A stretch of DNA of 64,000 nucleotides from Gammaproteobacteria bacterium (GCA_024235015.1 JACKNG010000004.1:62001-126000), one strand, 5' to 3'. Shown: positions 42,449 to 51,929, numbered from the stretch's first letter. Notes: generated by a model from the sequence alone, not told the origin. Made by a program: numbers and translations.

Positions 42449-43090
42449 ATGCACGATTACCAACGCGAATTCATCGAGTTCGCCGTTGAGCGCGGTGCGC
42501 TGCGCTTCGGCGAGTTCACCCTCAAGTCCGGCCGCCAGAGCCCTTATTTCTTCAACACCGGCGCCTTCGACTCCGGTGCCGCGCTCGATCGCCTCGGCCG
42601 CGCCTATGCCGCCGCCATCGTCGCCGCGGCGCCGGCCTTCGACCTCGTCTACGGCCCGGCCTACAAGGGCATCCCGCTCGGCGCCGCGATCACCATCGCG
42701 CTCGCGCGCGACTTCGCCCGCGACGTGCCGTTCTGCTTCAACCGCAAGGAAACCAAGGATCACGGCGAGGGCGGCAACACGCTCGGGGCGCCGCTCGCCG
42801 GGCGCGTGCTGATTGTCGACGACGTCATCTCGGCCGGCACCTCGGTCAACGAGTCGATGGCCATCATCGCCGCCGCCGGCGCCACCGCGGTCGGCGTGAC
42901 CATCTCGCTCGACCGCCAGGAACGCGGCCAGGGCGAGCTGTCGGCGGCGCAGGAAGTGACGCGCACCCACGGCATCCCGGTCGGCCGCATCATCGGCCTC
43001 GCCGACATCGTCAGCTGGCTCGAGGAGCGCGGCGGCCACGCGCCCGAACTGGCCGCCATCGCCGCCTACCGCGCGCGTTACGGCGTATGA
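42449..43090 (+). CDS. pyrE: orotate phosphoribosyltransferase
   Basis: A protein of 213 residues that makes OMP from orotate and PRPP. Family blocks: FGEFTLKSGRQSPYFFN, YGPAYKGIPLGAA, CFNRKETKDHGEGG (flexible catalytic loop) and the PRPP loop VLIVDDVISAGTSV. Strong match in length and order. In Pseudomonas and Escherichia pyrE also lies close to slmA, argB, algC or coaBC. Confidence 0.97.
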   Translation: MHDYQREFIEFAVERGALRFGEFTLKSGRQSPYFFNTGAFDSGAALDRLGRAYAAAIVAAAPAFDLVYGPAYKGIPLGAAITIALARDFARDVPFCFNRKETKDHGEGGNTLGAPLAGRVLIVDDVISAGTSVNESMAIIAAAGATAVGVTISLDRQERGQGELSAAQEVTRTHGIPVGRIIGLADIVSWLEERGGHAPELAAIAAYRARYGV

Positions 43091-43132
43091 CCGCGGCCGG
43101 CCGCGGTTCAGACGGCATTCACGACGCGCTGC

Positions 43133-43138
43133 TATAGT
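43133..43138 (+). promoter_or_regulatory. candidate -10 element for the coiled-coil protein gene
   Basis: TATAGT matches five of six consensus bases and lies 67 bases before the start at 43205. The -35 region is poor. Confidence 0.35.
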
Positions 43139-43204
43139 TGTGCACGACCGCATTCCGGCGCCGATGATGCCGGCCAGGACAACCCGTCACGACAGGACTG
43201 CCCG

Positions 43205-43846
43205 ATGAAGATCCCCGCCCCGCCCCATCGCCTGCTGTTGCCCGCCCTGCTGCTCGCCGCCTTCGCCACCAGCACCCCGGCGACAGCCGCCATCAAGTGC
43301 TGGACGAACCACGAAGGCGTGCGCGAGTGCGGCAACGCCGTGCCGCCCGAGTACGCGCAGGAAAGCCACGAGACGGTCAGCAAGCAGGGCATCACCAAGG
43401 ACGTCTCGGAGGCGGCCAAGACGGTCGAGGAACTCGAAGCCGAGCGCGCCGCCGCCGACCAGGCACGCGAGGCAGCCGCCGCAGCCGAGAAACGGCGCCA
43501 GGCCGACCGCGTCCTGCTCGACACCTTCGCCTCCGAGGACGATCTCGTGCTCACCCGCGATGGCCAGATCGCGCATCTCGACTCGCAGATCCGGCTGGTC
43601 TCGAGTCACATCGAGAAGCTGCAGGCCAACCTCGACCAGATGATCGAGCGTGCCGCCGACATCGAACGCCGCGGCGAGAAACCGAGCGCGGAAATGATCG
43701 GCAACATCGAGAGCGTGCGCGGCCAGATCGCGGAGAACGAGGCGTTCATCGCCACCAAGCGCGCCGAGCAGGACGGCATCCGCGCGCGCTTCGCCGCCGA
43801 CATCGAGCGCTTCCGCGAATTGAAGGGCACTGCGGGCGGCCACTGA
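43205..43846 (+). CDS. exported coiled-coil protein
   Basis: A protein of 213 residues with a clear signal peptide (1-28, ending TPATA). Just after cleavage is a small Cys pair segment, AIKCWTNHEGVRECGN (C32, C42), resembling the DUF4124-type start common in proteobacterial envelope proteins. Residues about 63-205 are heptad-rich coiled coil with a short break around the LLDTFASEDDLVLTRDG stretch. Periplasmic, perhaps a structural or adaptor protein. Unknown function. Confidence 0.8.
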   Translation: MKIPAPPHRLLLPALLLAAFATSTPATAAIKCWTNHEGVRECGNAVPPEYAQESHETVSKQGITKDVSEAAKTVEELEAERAAADQAREAAAAAEKRRQADRVLLDTFASEDDLVLTRDGQIAHLDSQIRLVSSHIEKLQANLDQMIERAADIERRGEKPSAEMIGNIESVRGQIAENEAFIATKRAEQDGIRARFAADIERFRELKGTAGGH

Positions 43847-43859
43847 GCCGCGGTCTGGC

Positions 43860-44462
43860 TCAGCCGTTGGCGTCACCGGCCGCGAACAGGCCATTGCTCA
43901 GCACCTGCCACTGCGCATCGAAGTCGCGCGAGGGCGCATCGGTGAACTCGCTGCGCACGAACTGACCGATGCGTCCGCCGACCAGCGCCGTCAACAGCAC
44001 GGCGCCGGCCTGCACCCATTCCGCGTCCGCGGCCCCCGGCTCGGCCAGGTTGCGCTCGCGCATGACCTGGCGGAACTGGGTCTCGACGCGGGCGAAGAAC
44101 TGCTGCACCCGGGCACGCAGCCGGGCGTGCTCGCCGACCAGGATGTCGCCGGTGAGAATGCGCGCGATACCGGGATTGCGTTCGGCGAAACCCAGCAGGA
44201 CCAGGCACAAGTGCTGGCAGCGCACGCGGGTGTCCTTCTGCTCGCGCATGACCTGGTTGAACAGGCCGAACACGCTCTCCTCGGCGAACGCGATGAGCGC
44301 CTCGAACATCTGCGCCTTGCTGGCGAAATGGCGGTACAGGGCGGCCTCGGACACGCCGACGGCCGCCGCCAGCGCCGCGGTGGTGATGCGCGAGCCGGGC
44401 TTGGTCTCGAGCTCGCGGGCGAGCACCTCGAGGATGTTCTGACGACGATTGCTTCGCGGCAT
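43860..44462 (-). CDS. slmA: nucleoid occlusion factor SlmA
   Basis: A TetR-fold DNA-binding protein of 200 residues that blocks FtsZ assembly over the nucleoid. The helix-turn-helix is ITTAALAAAVGVSEAALYRH, close to E. coli SlmA. Further SlmA-specific blocks are RNPGIARILTGD, ARVETQFRQVMRERN and FVRSEFTDAPSRDFDAQW. The start at 44462 gives MPRSNRRQNILEVLA, with the expected spacing to the helix-turn-helix. Nearby argB, coaBC and pyrE agree with known gene order. Confidence 0.95.
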   Translation of the reverse strand: MPRSNRRQNILEVLARELETKPGSRITTAALAAAVGVSEAALYRHFASKAQMFEALIAFAEESVFGLFNQVMREQKDTRVRCQHLCLVLLGFAERNPGIARILTGDILVGEHARLRARVQQFFARVETQFRQVMRERNLAEPGAADAEWVQAGAVLLTALVGGRIGQFVRSEFTDAPSRDFDAQWQVLSNGLFAAGDANG

Positions 44463-44518
44463 GGCTGGTCTGGTCCGGGATCGGGATGCCGGGGCCACCG
44501 GGGCCGGCACGACGCGCT

Positions 44519-45409
44519 TCACTCGATCAGGGTACCGACACCCTCGTCGGTGAACAATTCGAGCAGCACCGCGTGCTCGACGCGGCCGTCGATGATGTGG
44601 GCGCGGCGCACGCCGTTGTCGACGGCGTCGAGTGCGCACCCGATCTTGGGCAGCATGCCGCCGGAGATGGTGCCGTCGTCGATCAACTCGCGTACCCGCC
44701 TCGGCGTGATGCCGGTGAGCAGCTCGCCCTGCTTGCTCAGCAGGCCCGGCGTGTTGGTCAGCAGCATGAGCTTCTCGGCCTGCATGACTTCGGCGATCTT
44801 GCCGGCGACGAGGTCGGCATTGATGTTGTAGGACGCGCCGTCCTCGCCGACGCCAATCGGCGCGATGACCGGGATGAAGTCGCCGGCGCCGAAGAAATCG
44901 AGCACCTGGCGGTTGACCCCGGCGACCTCGCCGACGTGGCCGAGATCGATGATTTCGGGCGCGGCCGCGCTCGGATCACGACTCTCGAGGGTCATCTTGC
45001 GCGCGATGATCAGCGGGCCGTCCTTGCCGGTCAGGCCGATGGCACGCCCGCCGTTGGCATTGATGAGGTTGACGATCTCCTTGTTGACCAGGCCGCCGAG
45101 CACCATCTCGACCACGTCCATGGTCTCGGCATCGGTCACCCGCATGCCCTCGACGAAGCGCGATTCCTTGCCGATACGCTCGAGCAGGTCGCCGATCTGG
45201 GGACCGCCGCCGTGGACCACGATGGGCCGGATACCGACCGCTTTCATCAGCACCACGTCGCGGGCGAAGCTCGCCTTGAGATGGTCCTCGGTCATGGCGT
45301 TGCCACCGTACTTGATGACGATGGTCTTGCCCTGGTAGCGCTGGATGTAGGGCAGGGCCGCGGTCAGGACCCGCGCCGTGGTCGGGGCGTCGTGTGCAGT
45401 CAGGCTCAT
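44519..45409 (-). CDS. argB: acetylglutamate kinase
   Basis: A protein of 296 residues, second enzyme of arginine synthesis. Motifs: TIVIKYGGNAM (phosphate-binding Lys), IVVHGGGPQIGDLLERIG, MDVVEMVLGGLVNKEIV and GGMLPKIGCALDAV (Lys of the active site). The N-terminal extension before the core (about 25 residues) is typical of the arginine-inhibited hexameric group. Start at 45409 is preferred over 45442. algC lies 46 bases upstream on the same strand. Confidence 0.97.
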   Translation of the reverse strand: MSLTAHDAPTTARVLTAALPYIQRYQGKTIVIKYGGNAMTEDHLKASFARDVVLMKAVGIRPIVVHGGGPQIGDLLERIGKESRFVEGMRVTDAETMDVVEMVLGGLVNKEIVNLINANGGRAIGLTGKDGPLIIARKMTLESRDPSAAAPEIIDLGHVGEVAGVNRQVLDFFGAGDFIPVIAPIGVGEDGASYNINADLVAGKIAEVMQAEKLMLLTNTPGLLSKQGELLTGITPRRVRELIDDGTISGGMLPKIGCALDAVDNGVRRAHIIDGRVEHAVLLELFTDEGVGTLIE

Positions 45410-45455
45410 GGTGTGGTCCGTTTGCGGGCCGCCGCGGGCCACGCGGTTCGAGTTC

Positions 45456-48002
45456 TCAGAAGGGCAGGTCGAGATTGGCGTCGAGGGTCATCAACAGGCT
45501 GCGGAAGCGCTCCTTCACGCCTTCGAGCGCCGCTTCGTCGTCGCCCTCGAAACGCAGAACCAGGCAGGGCGTGGTGTTCGACGGCCGCACCAGGCCCCAG
45601 GAATCATCGAAATCGACGCGCAACCCGTCCAGGGTGGTCATGCGTGCGCCGGGGAAATCGGCCGCACCGACCACCTCGCGCATGAATTCGGCGTGGCGCT
45701 CCTCGGGCATCGGGATGTGCAGCTCGGGGGTCGCCACCCCGCCGGGCAGGCCGGCGAACAGTTCGGATGCGGACACCGGACTGTTGACGACGATCTCGAG
45801 CAGGCGCGCGGCGGCGTAGATGGCGTCGTCGAAGCCGTACCAGCGATCCTTGAAGAAGATGTGCCCGCTCATCTCCCCGGCGAGCAGGGCCCCGGTCTCC
45901 TGCATCTTGGCCTTGATCAGCGAATGCCCCGAGCGCGCCATGATCGGCTCGCCGCCGAGCGCCTCGATCTCGGCCGGGAGGCGGCTGGAGCACTTGACGT
46001 CGTAGATGATCTTGGCGCCCGGGTTATGCGCGAGGATGTCGCGCGCGAAGAGGAGCATCTGGCGGTCGGGCCAGATGATGTTGCCGTCACTGTCGACCAC
46101 GCCGAGGCGATCACCATCGCCGTCGAAGGCGAGGCCGATGTCCGCACCCTCGTCGGCCACGGCGTCGATCAGGGCGGCGAGGTTGGCCGGCTGCGAGGGA
46201 TCGGGGTGGTGATTGGGGAAGTCACCATCGACCTCGCAGAACAGTTCGACGACGTCGTGGCCGATGGCGCGCAGCACGTCCGGCGCGACCATACCCGGCA
46301 CGCCGTTGCCGCAGTCGACCACGACGCGCAACGCCTTGCCGAGCGAGACCGGGATCTCCTCGCTGATGCGACGGATGTACTCGGCGATGATGTCGGTCGA
46401 CTGCAGCTGGCCGGTGCCGTCGATGAAATCCTGCTCCTCGACCCGGCGGCGCACGGCCTGGATGGCCTCGCCGGACAGGGTCTCGCCGTCGAGCACGATC
46501 TTGAGCCCGTTGTACTCGGCGGGGTTGTGACTGCCGGTGATCATCACGCCGCTACGGGCATCGAGGTAGTGGGTGGCGAAGTACAGCACCGGCGTCGGCG
46601 TGAGCCCGATGTCGAGCACCTCGCGGCCGGATTCCAGCAGGCCCTTGTTGAGCGCTTCGAGCAGGTCCTCGCTGGAGTGCCGGCCGTCGCGCGCGACGAC
46701 CACGGTCTGCTGTCCGCGCGCCTCGGCCTCGGCGCCGAGCGCGCGGCCGATCTGGTAGACGCCGTCCTCGGTCAGGGTTTCGCCGACGATGCCGCGGATG
46801 TCGTAACTGCGGAAGATGGACGCCGGTACCGGCAGCACGGCGCTGGCCGCCGGGGTCGTCGGCGTCGATTCGAGGTCGCCGAGATCGAGATCGAACGCGG
46901 CGTCCTCGCGCGGCACCGTCGGATCCTCGTCGCCTTCGTCGACGACGATGCCGCCACCGAAAGTGGTGACGTCCTCGCCGTCCGCCCGCGCCAGCGCATC
47001 CAGCGCGGCGGCCGGCGGTGCCCCGTGGGCGCCGCGCGCGCGCGGCAGCAGTTGTTCGAGGCCCGGGTGGGCACCGTCGAGAATGGCGCGGATCGCACCC
47101 TGGTAGATCACGGCGTCGCCGGCGGTACGGACCTTGCCCACGCGGACCGCCGGGCGCCGTCGGTACCACAGGAAGGCCCCGAGCAGGGCCACGAGCACGA
47201 GCGCCGCCGGCAGCAGCGGCGGGCCACCTTTGCTGGCGCCGGCCGCGGCCGCCTCGGCCTGCACCGCGACCGACAGGATGGTGCCCTTCACCGGCAGGAC
47301 GATGGCGGGCACGTCGGCGGCCGGCGCGCGGCCGTTGGCCGCCACCCGCAGGCGCGGGCCCTGGCGGATCTCGGCATGGGCGCCATCGAGCGTCTCGGCG
47401 GCGAAGGCGTCGCGCACCACGGCCGGGCTGACCGAGAGGTGGACGAAGCCGAGCGCCGTGCCGGCGTCGTCGTCGACCCGGCGCAGGAACACCATGTGCT
47501 CGTCCGGGTCGCCGGCAAGATGAATCTCCATCGGCGGCGCACCGTCGCCCTCGCGAGCATGCCGGATCATCGAGATCGAGGCATAGGTCAGCGGCGGGTG
47601 TTGATCGGACTGCGGATCGCGCACGTCGGCCGGCAACAGGCGCAGTGCCAGCACACCCGGCAGGGCCGGCCGCAACTCGGCGGCCAGGGCGTCCAGTGCC
47701 GCCGGGGCGTCGCTCGTCATCGCCGCCGCGACGCGCGGGTCGCCGGCAATGGCAGCGGTGGCGTCCCGGTACGGCGCGATGGCCGCCTCGAGGTCGCTGG
47801 CCAGGCCCATGGCCATCAGGCGATAGCCCTCGTTCCAGGCGGCCTCGGCGCCCGTGGCCGCGCCGTCATCGGCAGTGTGATCGAGGATGACGCGTGCACC
47901 GAGCGCGGCCAGCGCGATCACGCCCACGGCAATCAGGGCGACACGGGGCGCGTGCGCGAAGCGCTCGCCCAGGCTACCGAGATTGAGGGATGGTTTTTTC
48001 AT
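45456..48002 (-). CDS. algC: phosphomannomutase/phosphoglucomutase AlgC with N-terminal membrane domain
   Basis: A protein of 848 residues in two parts. Residues 1-395 comprise one membrane helix at 21-40, a presumed periplasmic sensor-like domain (about 45-255), a second helix (about 258-278) and an acidic linker. Residues 397-848 are the alpha-D-phosphohexomutase: FRSYDIRGI, catalytic phosphoserine in MITGSHNPAEYNG, metal loop AFDGDGDRLGV, sugar loop GEMSGHIFF and phosphate loop RPSNTTPCLVLRFEG. It interconverts Man-6-P/Man-1-P and Glc-6-P/Glc-1-P for LPS and exopolysaccharide. A similarly extended AlgC is encoded by Pseudomonas aeruginosa when read from its upstream start. Confidence 0.94.
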   Translation of the reverse strand: MKKPSLNLGSLGERFAHAPRVALIAVGVIALAALGARVILDHTADDGAATGAEAAWNEGYRLMAMGLASDLEAAIAPYRDATAAIAGDPRVAAAMTSDAPAALDALAAELRPALPGVLALRLLPADVRDPQSDQHPPLTYASISMIRHAREGDGAPPMEIHLAGDPDEHMVFLRRVDDDAGTALGFVHLSVSPAVVRDAFAAETLDGAHAEIRQGPRLRVAANGRAPAADVPAIVLPVKGTILSVAVQAEAAAAGASKGGPPLLPAALVLVALLGAFLWYRRRPAVRVGKVRTAGDAVIYQGAIRAILDGAHPGLEQLLPRARGAHGAPPAAALDALARADGEDVTTFGGGIVVDEGDEDPTVPREDAAFDLDLGDLESTPTTPAASAVLPVPASIFRSYDIRGIVGETLTEDGVYQIGRALGAEAEARGQQTVVVARDGRHSSEDLLEALNKGLLESGREVLDIGLTPTPVLYFATHYLDARSGVMITGSHNPAEYNGLKIVLDGETLSGEAIQAVRRRVEEQDFIDGTGQLQSTDIIAEYIRRISEEIPVSLGKALRVVVDCGNGVPGMVAPDVLRAIGHDVVELFCEVDGDFPNHHPDPSQPANLAALIDAVADEGADIGLAFDGDGDRLGVVDSDGNIIWPDRQMLLFARDILAHNPGAKIIYDVKCSSRLPAEIEALGGEPIMARSGHSLIKAKMQETGALLAGEMSGHIFFKDRWYGFDDAIYAAARLLEIVVNSPVSASELFAGLPGGVATPELHIPMPEERHAEFMREVVGAADFPGARMTTLDGLRVDFDDSWGLVRPSNTTPCLVLRFEGDDEAALEGVKERFRSLLMTLDANLDLPF

Positions 48003-48169
48003 TCGCGCGCCGCCGTCCTGCGCCGCGGGACTCCGCCGCCGAGGCGCCGGCCAAGTGTACTAGAACCGGTCTCAGAATTATCCATGATAGCCGGCCGGGC
48101 GGCAGGCTTCGTCGACACCACGACACGCGGCGTGGCGAGCAGGCTCGCGACAGGTCGACGACGCCGCCC

Positions 48170-49372
48170 TCAGCGTGCCGCGGCGTAGCGTGCAGCGACG
48201 AGCTCGACGAGGGTGCGCGCGAGGCGGGTCTTGGGTGCACGCTCGAGACGCTGCTCACCGTCGCGCCACAACACCAGCAGCTCGTTGTCGTCGCTGTTGA
48301 AACCGACGTCACCCTCACCCACCAGGTTGGCCGCGATCATGTCGATGCCCTTGCGTTCGAGCTTGGCCCGGGCATAAGCCTCGACGTCGTGGGTCTCGGC
48401 GGCAAAGCCGACCGTGAACGGCGCCGGGGTCAGCGCCGCGACACTGGCGAGGATGTCCGGGTTGGGCACGAGTTCGAGCGTGCGCGTCTCGCCGTCGCGC
48501 TTGATCTTGCCCGCCGCGGCCTGGGCGGGGCGGTAGTCCGCGACCGCGGCGGTGGCGATGAAGATGTCGCAGCCGGCGAGGGCCGCGCGCACGGCGGCGA
48601 ACATGTCCAGCGCCGACTCGACCCGCACCGTGTGCACGCCGGCCGGCGGCTCGAGGCCGGTGGGACCGCTGACCAGGGTCACGCTGGCGCCGGCTTCGCG
48701 CGCGGCCGCGGCGACGGCGTAGCCCATCTTGCCCGAGCTGTGGTTGCTGATGAAACGGACCGGGTCGATCGCCTCGCGGGTCGGCCCGGCCGTGATCACG
48801 ACGCGCCGCCCGGCCAGGCGGCCGCTCTCGAACAGGGCGCCGGCGGCCGTCACGATCGTCTCGGCCTCGACCATGCGCCCGGGTCCGACCTCGCCGCAGG
48901 CCTGGCTGCCGCTGCCGGGGCCGACCACCGCCACGCCACGCTCGCGGAGGGCCGCGAGGTTGTCCTGGGTCGCGGGATGGGCCCACATCTGCCGGTTCAT
49001 GGCCGGCGCCAGCAGCAGCGGCGCGCCGGTCGCCAGGCACACCGCGCTGGCGAGGTCGTCGGCCTGGCCGAGGCGCAGGCGGGCGATGAAGTCAGCGCTG
49101 GCCGGGGCCACCACCAGGGCGTCGCACCAGCGTGCCAGCTCGATGTGGCCCATGGCAGCCTCGGCAGCCGGGTCGAACAGGCCCTCGCGCACGTCGTGGC
49201 CGGATACCGCCTGCAAGGTCAGCGGCGTGATGAAGGCCGTGGCCGCCGGGGTCATCACCACGCGGACCTCGGCGCCGGCGTCGCGCAAGCGGCGCACGAC
49301 GTCCGGAGCCTTGTAGGCGGCGATGCCGCCGGTGACGACGAGCAGCAGGCGTTTGGCGGAGAGCGTGTTCAT
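48170..49372 (-). CDS. coaBC: CoaBC: phosphopantothenoylcysteine decarboxylase/synthetase
   Basis: A protein of 400 residues, bifunctional in CoA synthesis. The CoaC half (1-190) is a flavoprotein with the His of MGHIELARW, PAMNRQMW (PxMNxxMW) and the catalytic Cys region SQACGEVGPGRM. The CoaB half (191-400) has ITAGPTREAIDPVRFISN, NHSSGKMGYA and the Lys loop AAGKIKRDG. In related genomes dut lies between coaBC and algC; here only 167 bases separate them and no dut is present. Divergent from radC. Confidence 0.96.
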   Translation of the reverse strand: MNTLSAKRLLLVVTGGIAAYKAPDVVRRLRDAGAEVRVVMTPAATAFITPLTLQAVSGHDVREGLFDPAAEAAMGHIELARWCDALVVAPASADFIARLRLGQADDLASAVCLATGAPLLLAPAMNRQMWAHPATQDNLAALRERGVAVVGPGSGSQACGEVGPGRMVEAETIVTAAGALFESGRLAGRRVVITAGPTREAIDPVRFISNHSSGKMGYAVAAAAREAGASVTLVSGPTGLEPPAGVHTVRVESALDMFAAVRAALAGCDIFIATAAVADYRPAQAAAGKIKRDGETRTLELVPNPDILASVAALTPAPFTVGFAAETHDVEAYARAKLERKGIDMIAANLVGEGDVGFNSDDNELLVLWRDGEQRLERAPKTRLARTLVELVAARYAAAR

Positions 49373-49462
49373 GGCCCACCCGGTAGATCGTGGCCGCCGA
49401 TTCTACCGCAGGCGCCGCGCAATCCCGCGCGGCGAGGCTACCGGCGCCGCCACCGCCATGCC

Positions 49463-49468
49463 TATACT
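49463..49468 (+). promoter_or_regulatory. candidate -10 element for radC
   Basis: TATACT matches five of six consensus bases and lies 38 bases before the radC ATG. The -35 region is GC-rich and not recognisable. Confidence 0.35.
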
Positions 49469-49506
49469 GCGCCTCCACCAGCGTGCTCCCAGGGAGGGGA
49501 ACCGCG

Positions 49507-50181
49507 ATGACGATCAAGGACTGGCCGTCGCGCGAGCGACCGCGCGAAAAACTCCTGCACCACGGGCCCGCGGCACTCTCCGATGCCGAGCTGCTCGCCA
49601 TCCTGCTGCGCAGCGGACGGCGCGGGCAGGACGTCGTGAGCCTCGCCCGCAGCGCCCTGGCCACGCTCGGCGGCCTGCGCGGGCTGCTCGAAGCACCACC
49701 GGCCGGCCTCAGCCGGGCCGGCGGCCTTGGGCCCACCGCCTACGCGACCCTCAGTGCCGCGCTCGAACTGTCGCGACGCTACCTCTACGCCACCCTCGAA
49801 CGCGACGGACCGCTGGAGAACCCGGATGCCGCCAGCCATTACCTGGTCGCACGCATGAAGGCCTACCGGCGCGAGGTCTTCGGCTGCCTGTTCCTGGACA
49901 CCCGCCACCGGGTGATCACCTTTCGCGAGCTCTTCTACGGTTCCATCGACAGCGCCACCGTGCATCCCCGCGAGGTCGTCAGCGCCTGCCTCGAACTCAA
50001 TGCGGCGGCGCTCATCCTCGCCCACAACCACCCCTCGGGGGTGGCCGAGCCGAGCGGCGCCGACACCGCCATTACGCGCCGTATCGTCGACGCCGCGCGC
50101 CTGATCGACGTGCGCGTGCTCGACCACCTGGTCGTCGGCGAGCGCGAAGCGGTGTCGATGGCCGCCCGCGGCCTGCTGTGA
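49507..50181 (+). CDS. radC: RadC/YicR family MPN-domain protein
   Basis: A protein of 224 residues. The N-terminus has a helix-hairpin-helix-like region (WPSRERPREKLLHHGPAALSD). The C-terminal JAMM/MPN domain has the metal motif AHNHPSGVAEPSGAD. GGGAGGGG lies just upstream of the ATG at 49507. Once linked to DNA repair, RadC's role there is no longer accepted; its function is unknown. Location between coaBC and rpmB is conserved. Confidence 0.95.
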   Translation: MTIKDWPSRERPREKLLHHGPAALSDAELLAILLRSGRRGQDVVSLARSALATLGGLRGLLEAPPAGLSRAGGLGPTAYATLSAALELSRRYLYATLERDGPLENPDAASHYLVARMKAYRREVFGCLFLDTRHRVITFRELFYGSIDSATVHPREVVSACLELNAAALILAHNHPSGVAEPSGADTAITRRIVDAARLIDVRVLDHLVVGEREAVSMAARGLL

Positions 50182-50273
50182 GCGCCGGCCTGGCCGGTGT
50201 ACGGATGGTTCCCTCGGGCGGCGAAGTCAGGTAGGATCTGCCGCCTTTTCCGCACCACCATCAGGAATTCGAC

Positions 50274-50510
50274 ATGTCTCGGGTATGCCAAGTGACGGGC
50301 AAGCGGCCGATTACCGGCAACAACGTGTCCCACGCACATAACAAGACGCGCCGGCGTTTCCTGCCCAACCTGCACACCCATCGTTTCTGGGTGGACAGCG
50401 AGCAGCGCTTCGTGTCCCTGCGCGTCAGCGCCAAGGGCCTGCGCATCATCGACAAGCAGGGCATCGATGCCGTGCTCAAGGACATCCGCTCACGCGGCGA
50501 GAAGGTCTGA
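50274..50510 (+). CDS. rpmB: 50S ribosomal protein L28
   Basis: A protein of 78 residues, a standard L28. MSRVCQVTGKRPITGNNVSH and NLHTHRFWV are diagnostic. It has a single Cys, so it is the zinc-free form. It lies 14 bases before rpmG and forms the usual rpmB-rpmG pair. Confidence 0.98.
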   Translation: MSRVCQVTGKRPITGNNVSHAHNKTRRRFLPNLHTHRFWVDSEQRFVSLRVSAKGLRIIDKQGIDAVLKDIRSRGEKV

Positions 50511-50524
50511 AGGAGAACGACGCC

Positions 50525-50680
50525 ATGCAGGAGAAGATCAAACTCGTATCCAGCGCCGGCACCGGCCATTTCTACACCACGACCAAGAACAAGCGTACGC
50601 ACCCCGAGAAGCTCGAGCGGCGTAAGTTCGACCCGGTCGTGCGCCAGCACGTGGTCTACAAGGAAGCGAAGATCAAGTAG
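50525..50680 (+). CDS. rpmG: 50S ribosomal protein L33
   Basis: A protein of 51 residues starting MQEKIKLVSSAGTGHFYTTT and ending VVYKEAKIK. It has no Cys, so it is the zinc-independent (C-minus) form. AAGGAG lies about 9 bases upstream of the ATG. It follows rpmB and is closed by a strong intrinsic terminator. Confidence 0.97.
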   Translation: MQEKIKLVSSAGTGHFYTTTKNKRTHPEKLERRKFDPVVRQHVVYKEAKIK

Positions 50681-50704
50681 GCCGCGCGCCACGTGCAACA
50701 GAAG

Positions 50705-50729
50705 AACCCCGCCGCGGCGGGGTTTTTTT
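50705..50729 (+). terminator. intrinsic terminator after rpmB-rpmG
   Basis: A stem AACCCCGCC/GGCGGGGTT (50705-50724) with a 2-base loop, followed by seven T residues (50723-50729). It lies 24 bases after the rpmG stop. The clearest terminator in the window. Confidence 0.92.
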
Positions 50730-50750
50730 GTGCCGTAAGACCTCGGGCCG

Positions 50751-51929
50751 TCAGGCTGCCTGGGGCGTGTAGCTGCGCAGGGTGCGCGCGAAATCCTCCA
50801 GCGCCGCGATGCCGGTGCGTTCGGCCTGCTGGCACCACTCCTGCAGGAGTTCGAGCAGGTTCTCGCGGCTCGCGCTGCGCTGCTCGTAGATGGCCTGCAA
50901 CTGCTGGCGGAAGCGGTACACGGCGGCCAGGGTGGCATTGTCGGACAGGGCCGTTTCCAGCCAGCCGCGCTCGGTCTCGTTGAGGCGCTCCTCGGCGCGC
51001 AGCATGAGATTGCGCAGCGGGCGCAGTTCGGCACGCCGCGCATCGGGCGCGTTGCGTACTTCCTCGCGGCACACCCGCGCCACCACCATGCGGCCGTAGT
51101 CGGCCATGACGTGCAGGCGGCTGCTCACCACCGCCTTGAGGGTCTCGAAGTCGGGCGAGTGCTTAGCCGGGTCGACCGCCGGCGGCGCCGGGAAGCGCTT
51201 GCGCACGGTGGCCAGGCCGAGCATTTCCATGACACGGATATAAGCCCAGCCGAGATCGAATTCCCACGGCTTGACCGAGAACTTGGCCGAGCTGCCGAAA
51301 GCGTGGTGGTTGTTGTGCAACTCCTCGCCACCGATGAGCAGTCCCCACGGCGAGATGTTGGTCGAGGCGTCGGCGGTCTCGAAGTTGCGGTAGCCCCACC
51401 AGTGTGCGAGGCCGTTGATGACACCGGCGGCGAAAAACGGGATCCAGGCCATCTGGACCGCGCCGATGGTGATGCCGAGCGGCCCGTACATGAGGATGTT
51501 GGCGGTGAACATCAGCACGATCCCGCCCCAGGTGAAGCGGCTGTAGACGTTGCGTTCGACCCAGTCGTCCGGGGTACCGAAGCCGTATTGCTCGAGGATC
51601 GCCGGGTTGCGCGCATTGACGCGGTAGAGTTCGGCCCCCTCGCGCATGACCTTGCCGATGCCGTGAACGAGCGGGCTGTGCGGATCCTCCAAGGTCTCGA
51701 CCGCGGCATGGTGCTTGCGATGGACCGCGGTCCACTCGCGCGTGACCATACCGGTCGTCAGCCACAGCCACAGGCGGAAGAAATGCGCGACCAGCGGGTG
51801 CAGGTCGAGCGCGCGGTGGGCCTGATGGCGATGGAGATAGATGGTGACCGCGGCAATGGTGACGTGGGTATAGGCCAGGGCCACCAGCACGTAACCCCAC
51901 CAGGGCAACTCGATCAATCCGTGCAGCAT
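50751..51929 (-). CDS. membrane fatty acid desaturase (acyl-CoA/acyl-lipid delta-9 type)
   Basis: A protein of 392 residues; the start at 51929 is chosen for CGGAG about 9 bases upstream. Three His boxes bind the di-iron centre: HRHQAH (residues about 32-37), HRKHH (about 69-73) and HNNHH (about 205-209). Hydrophobic segments lie around 7-28, 42-62, 120-145 and 150-170. The C-terminal 120 residues are a soluble helical extension (AEERLNETERGWLE). Likely introduces a double bond in membrane acyl chains. The extension after about residue 270 is a feature of the gammaproteobacterial DesA-type branch. Confidence 0.92.
   Translation of the reverse strand: MLHGLIELPWWGYVLVALAYTHVTIAAVTIYLHRHQAHRALDLHPLVAHFFRLWLWLTTGMVTREWTAVHRKHHAAVETLEDPHSPLVHGIGKVMREGAELYRVNARNPAILEQYGFGTPDDWVERNVYSRFTWGGIVLMFTANILMYGPLGITIGAVQMAWIPFFAAGVINGLAHWWGYRNFETADASTNISPWGLLIGGEELHNNHHAFGSSAKFSVKPWEFDLGWAYIRVMEMLGLATVRKRFPAPPAVDPAKHSPDFETLKAVVSSRLHVMADYGRMVVARVCREEVRNAPDARRAELRPLRNLMLRAEERLNETERGWLETALSDNATLAAVYRFRQQLQAIYEQRSASRENLLELLQEWCQQAERTGIAALEDFARTLRSYTPQAA

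Noticed and set aside
45378..48188. A 936-codon plus-strand open frame opposite algC
   Set aside because: Antisense to a clear phosphohexomutase; low-complexity composition and no recognisable motif.
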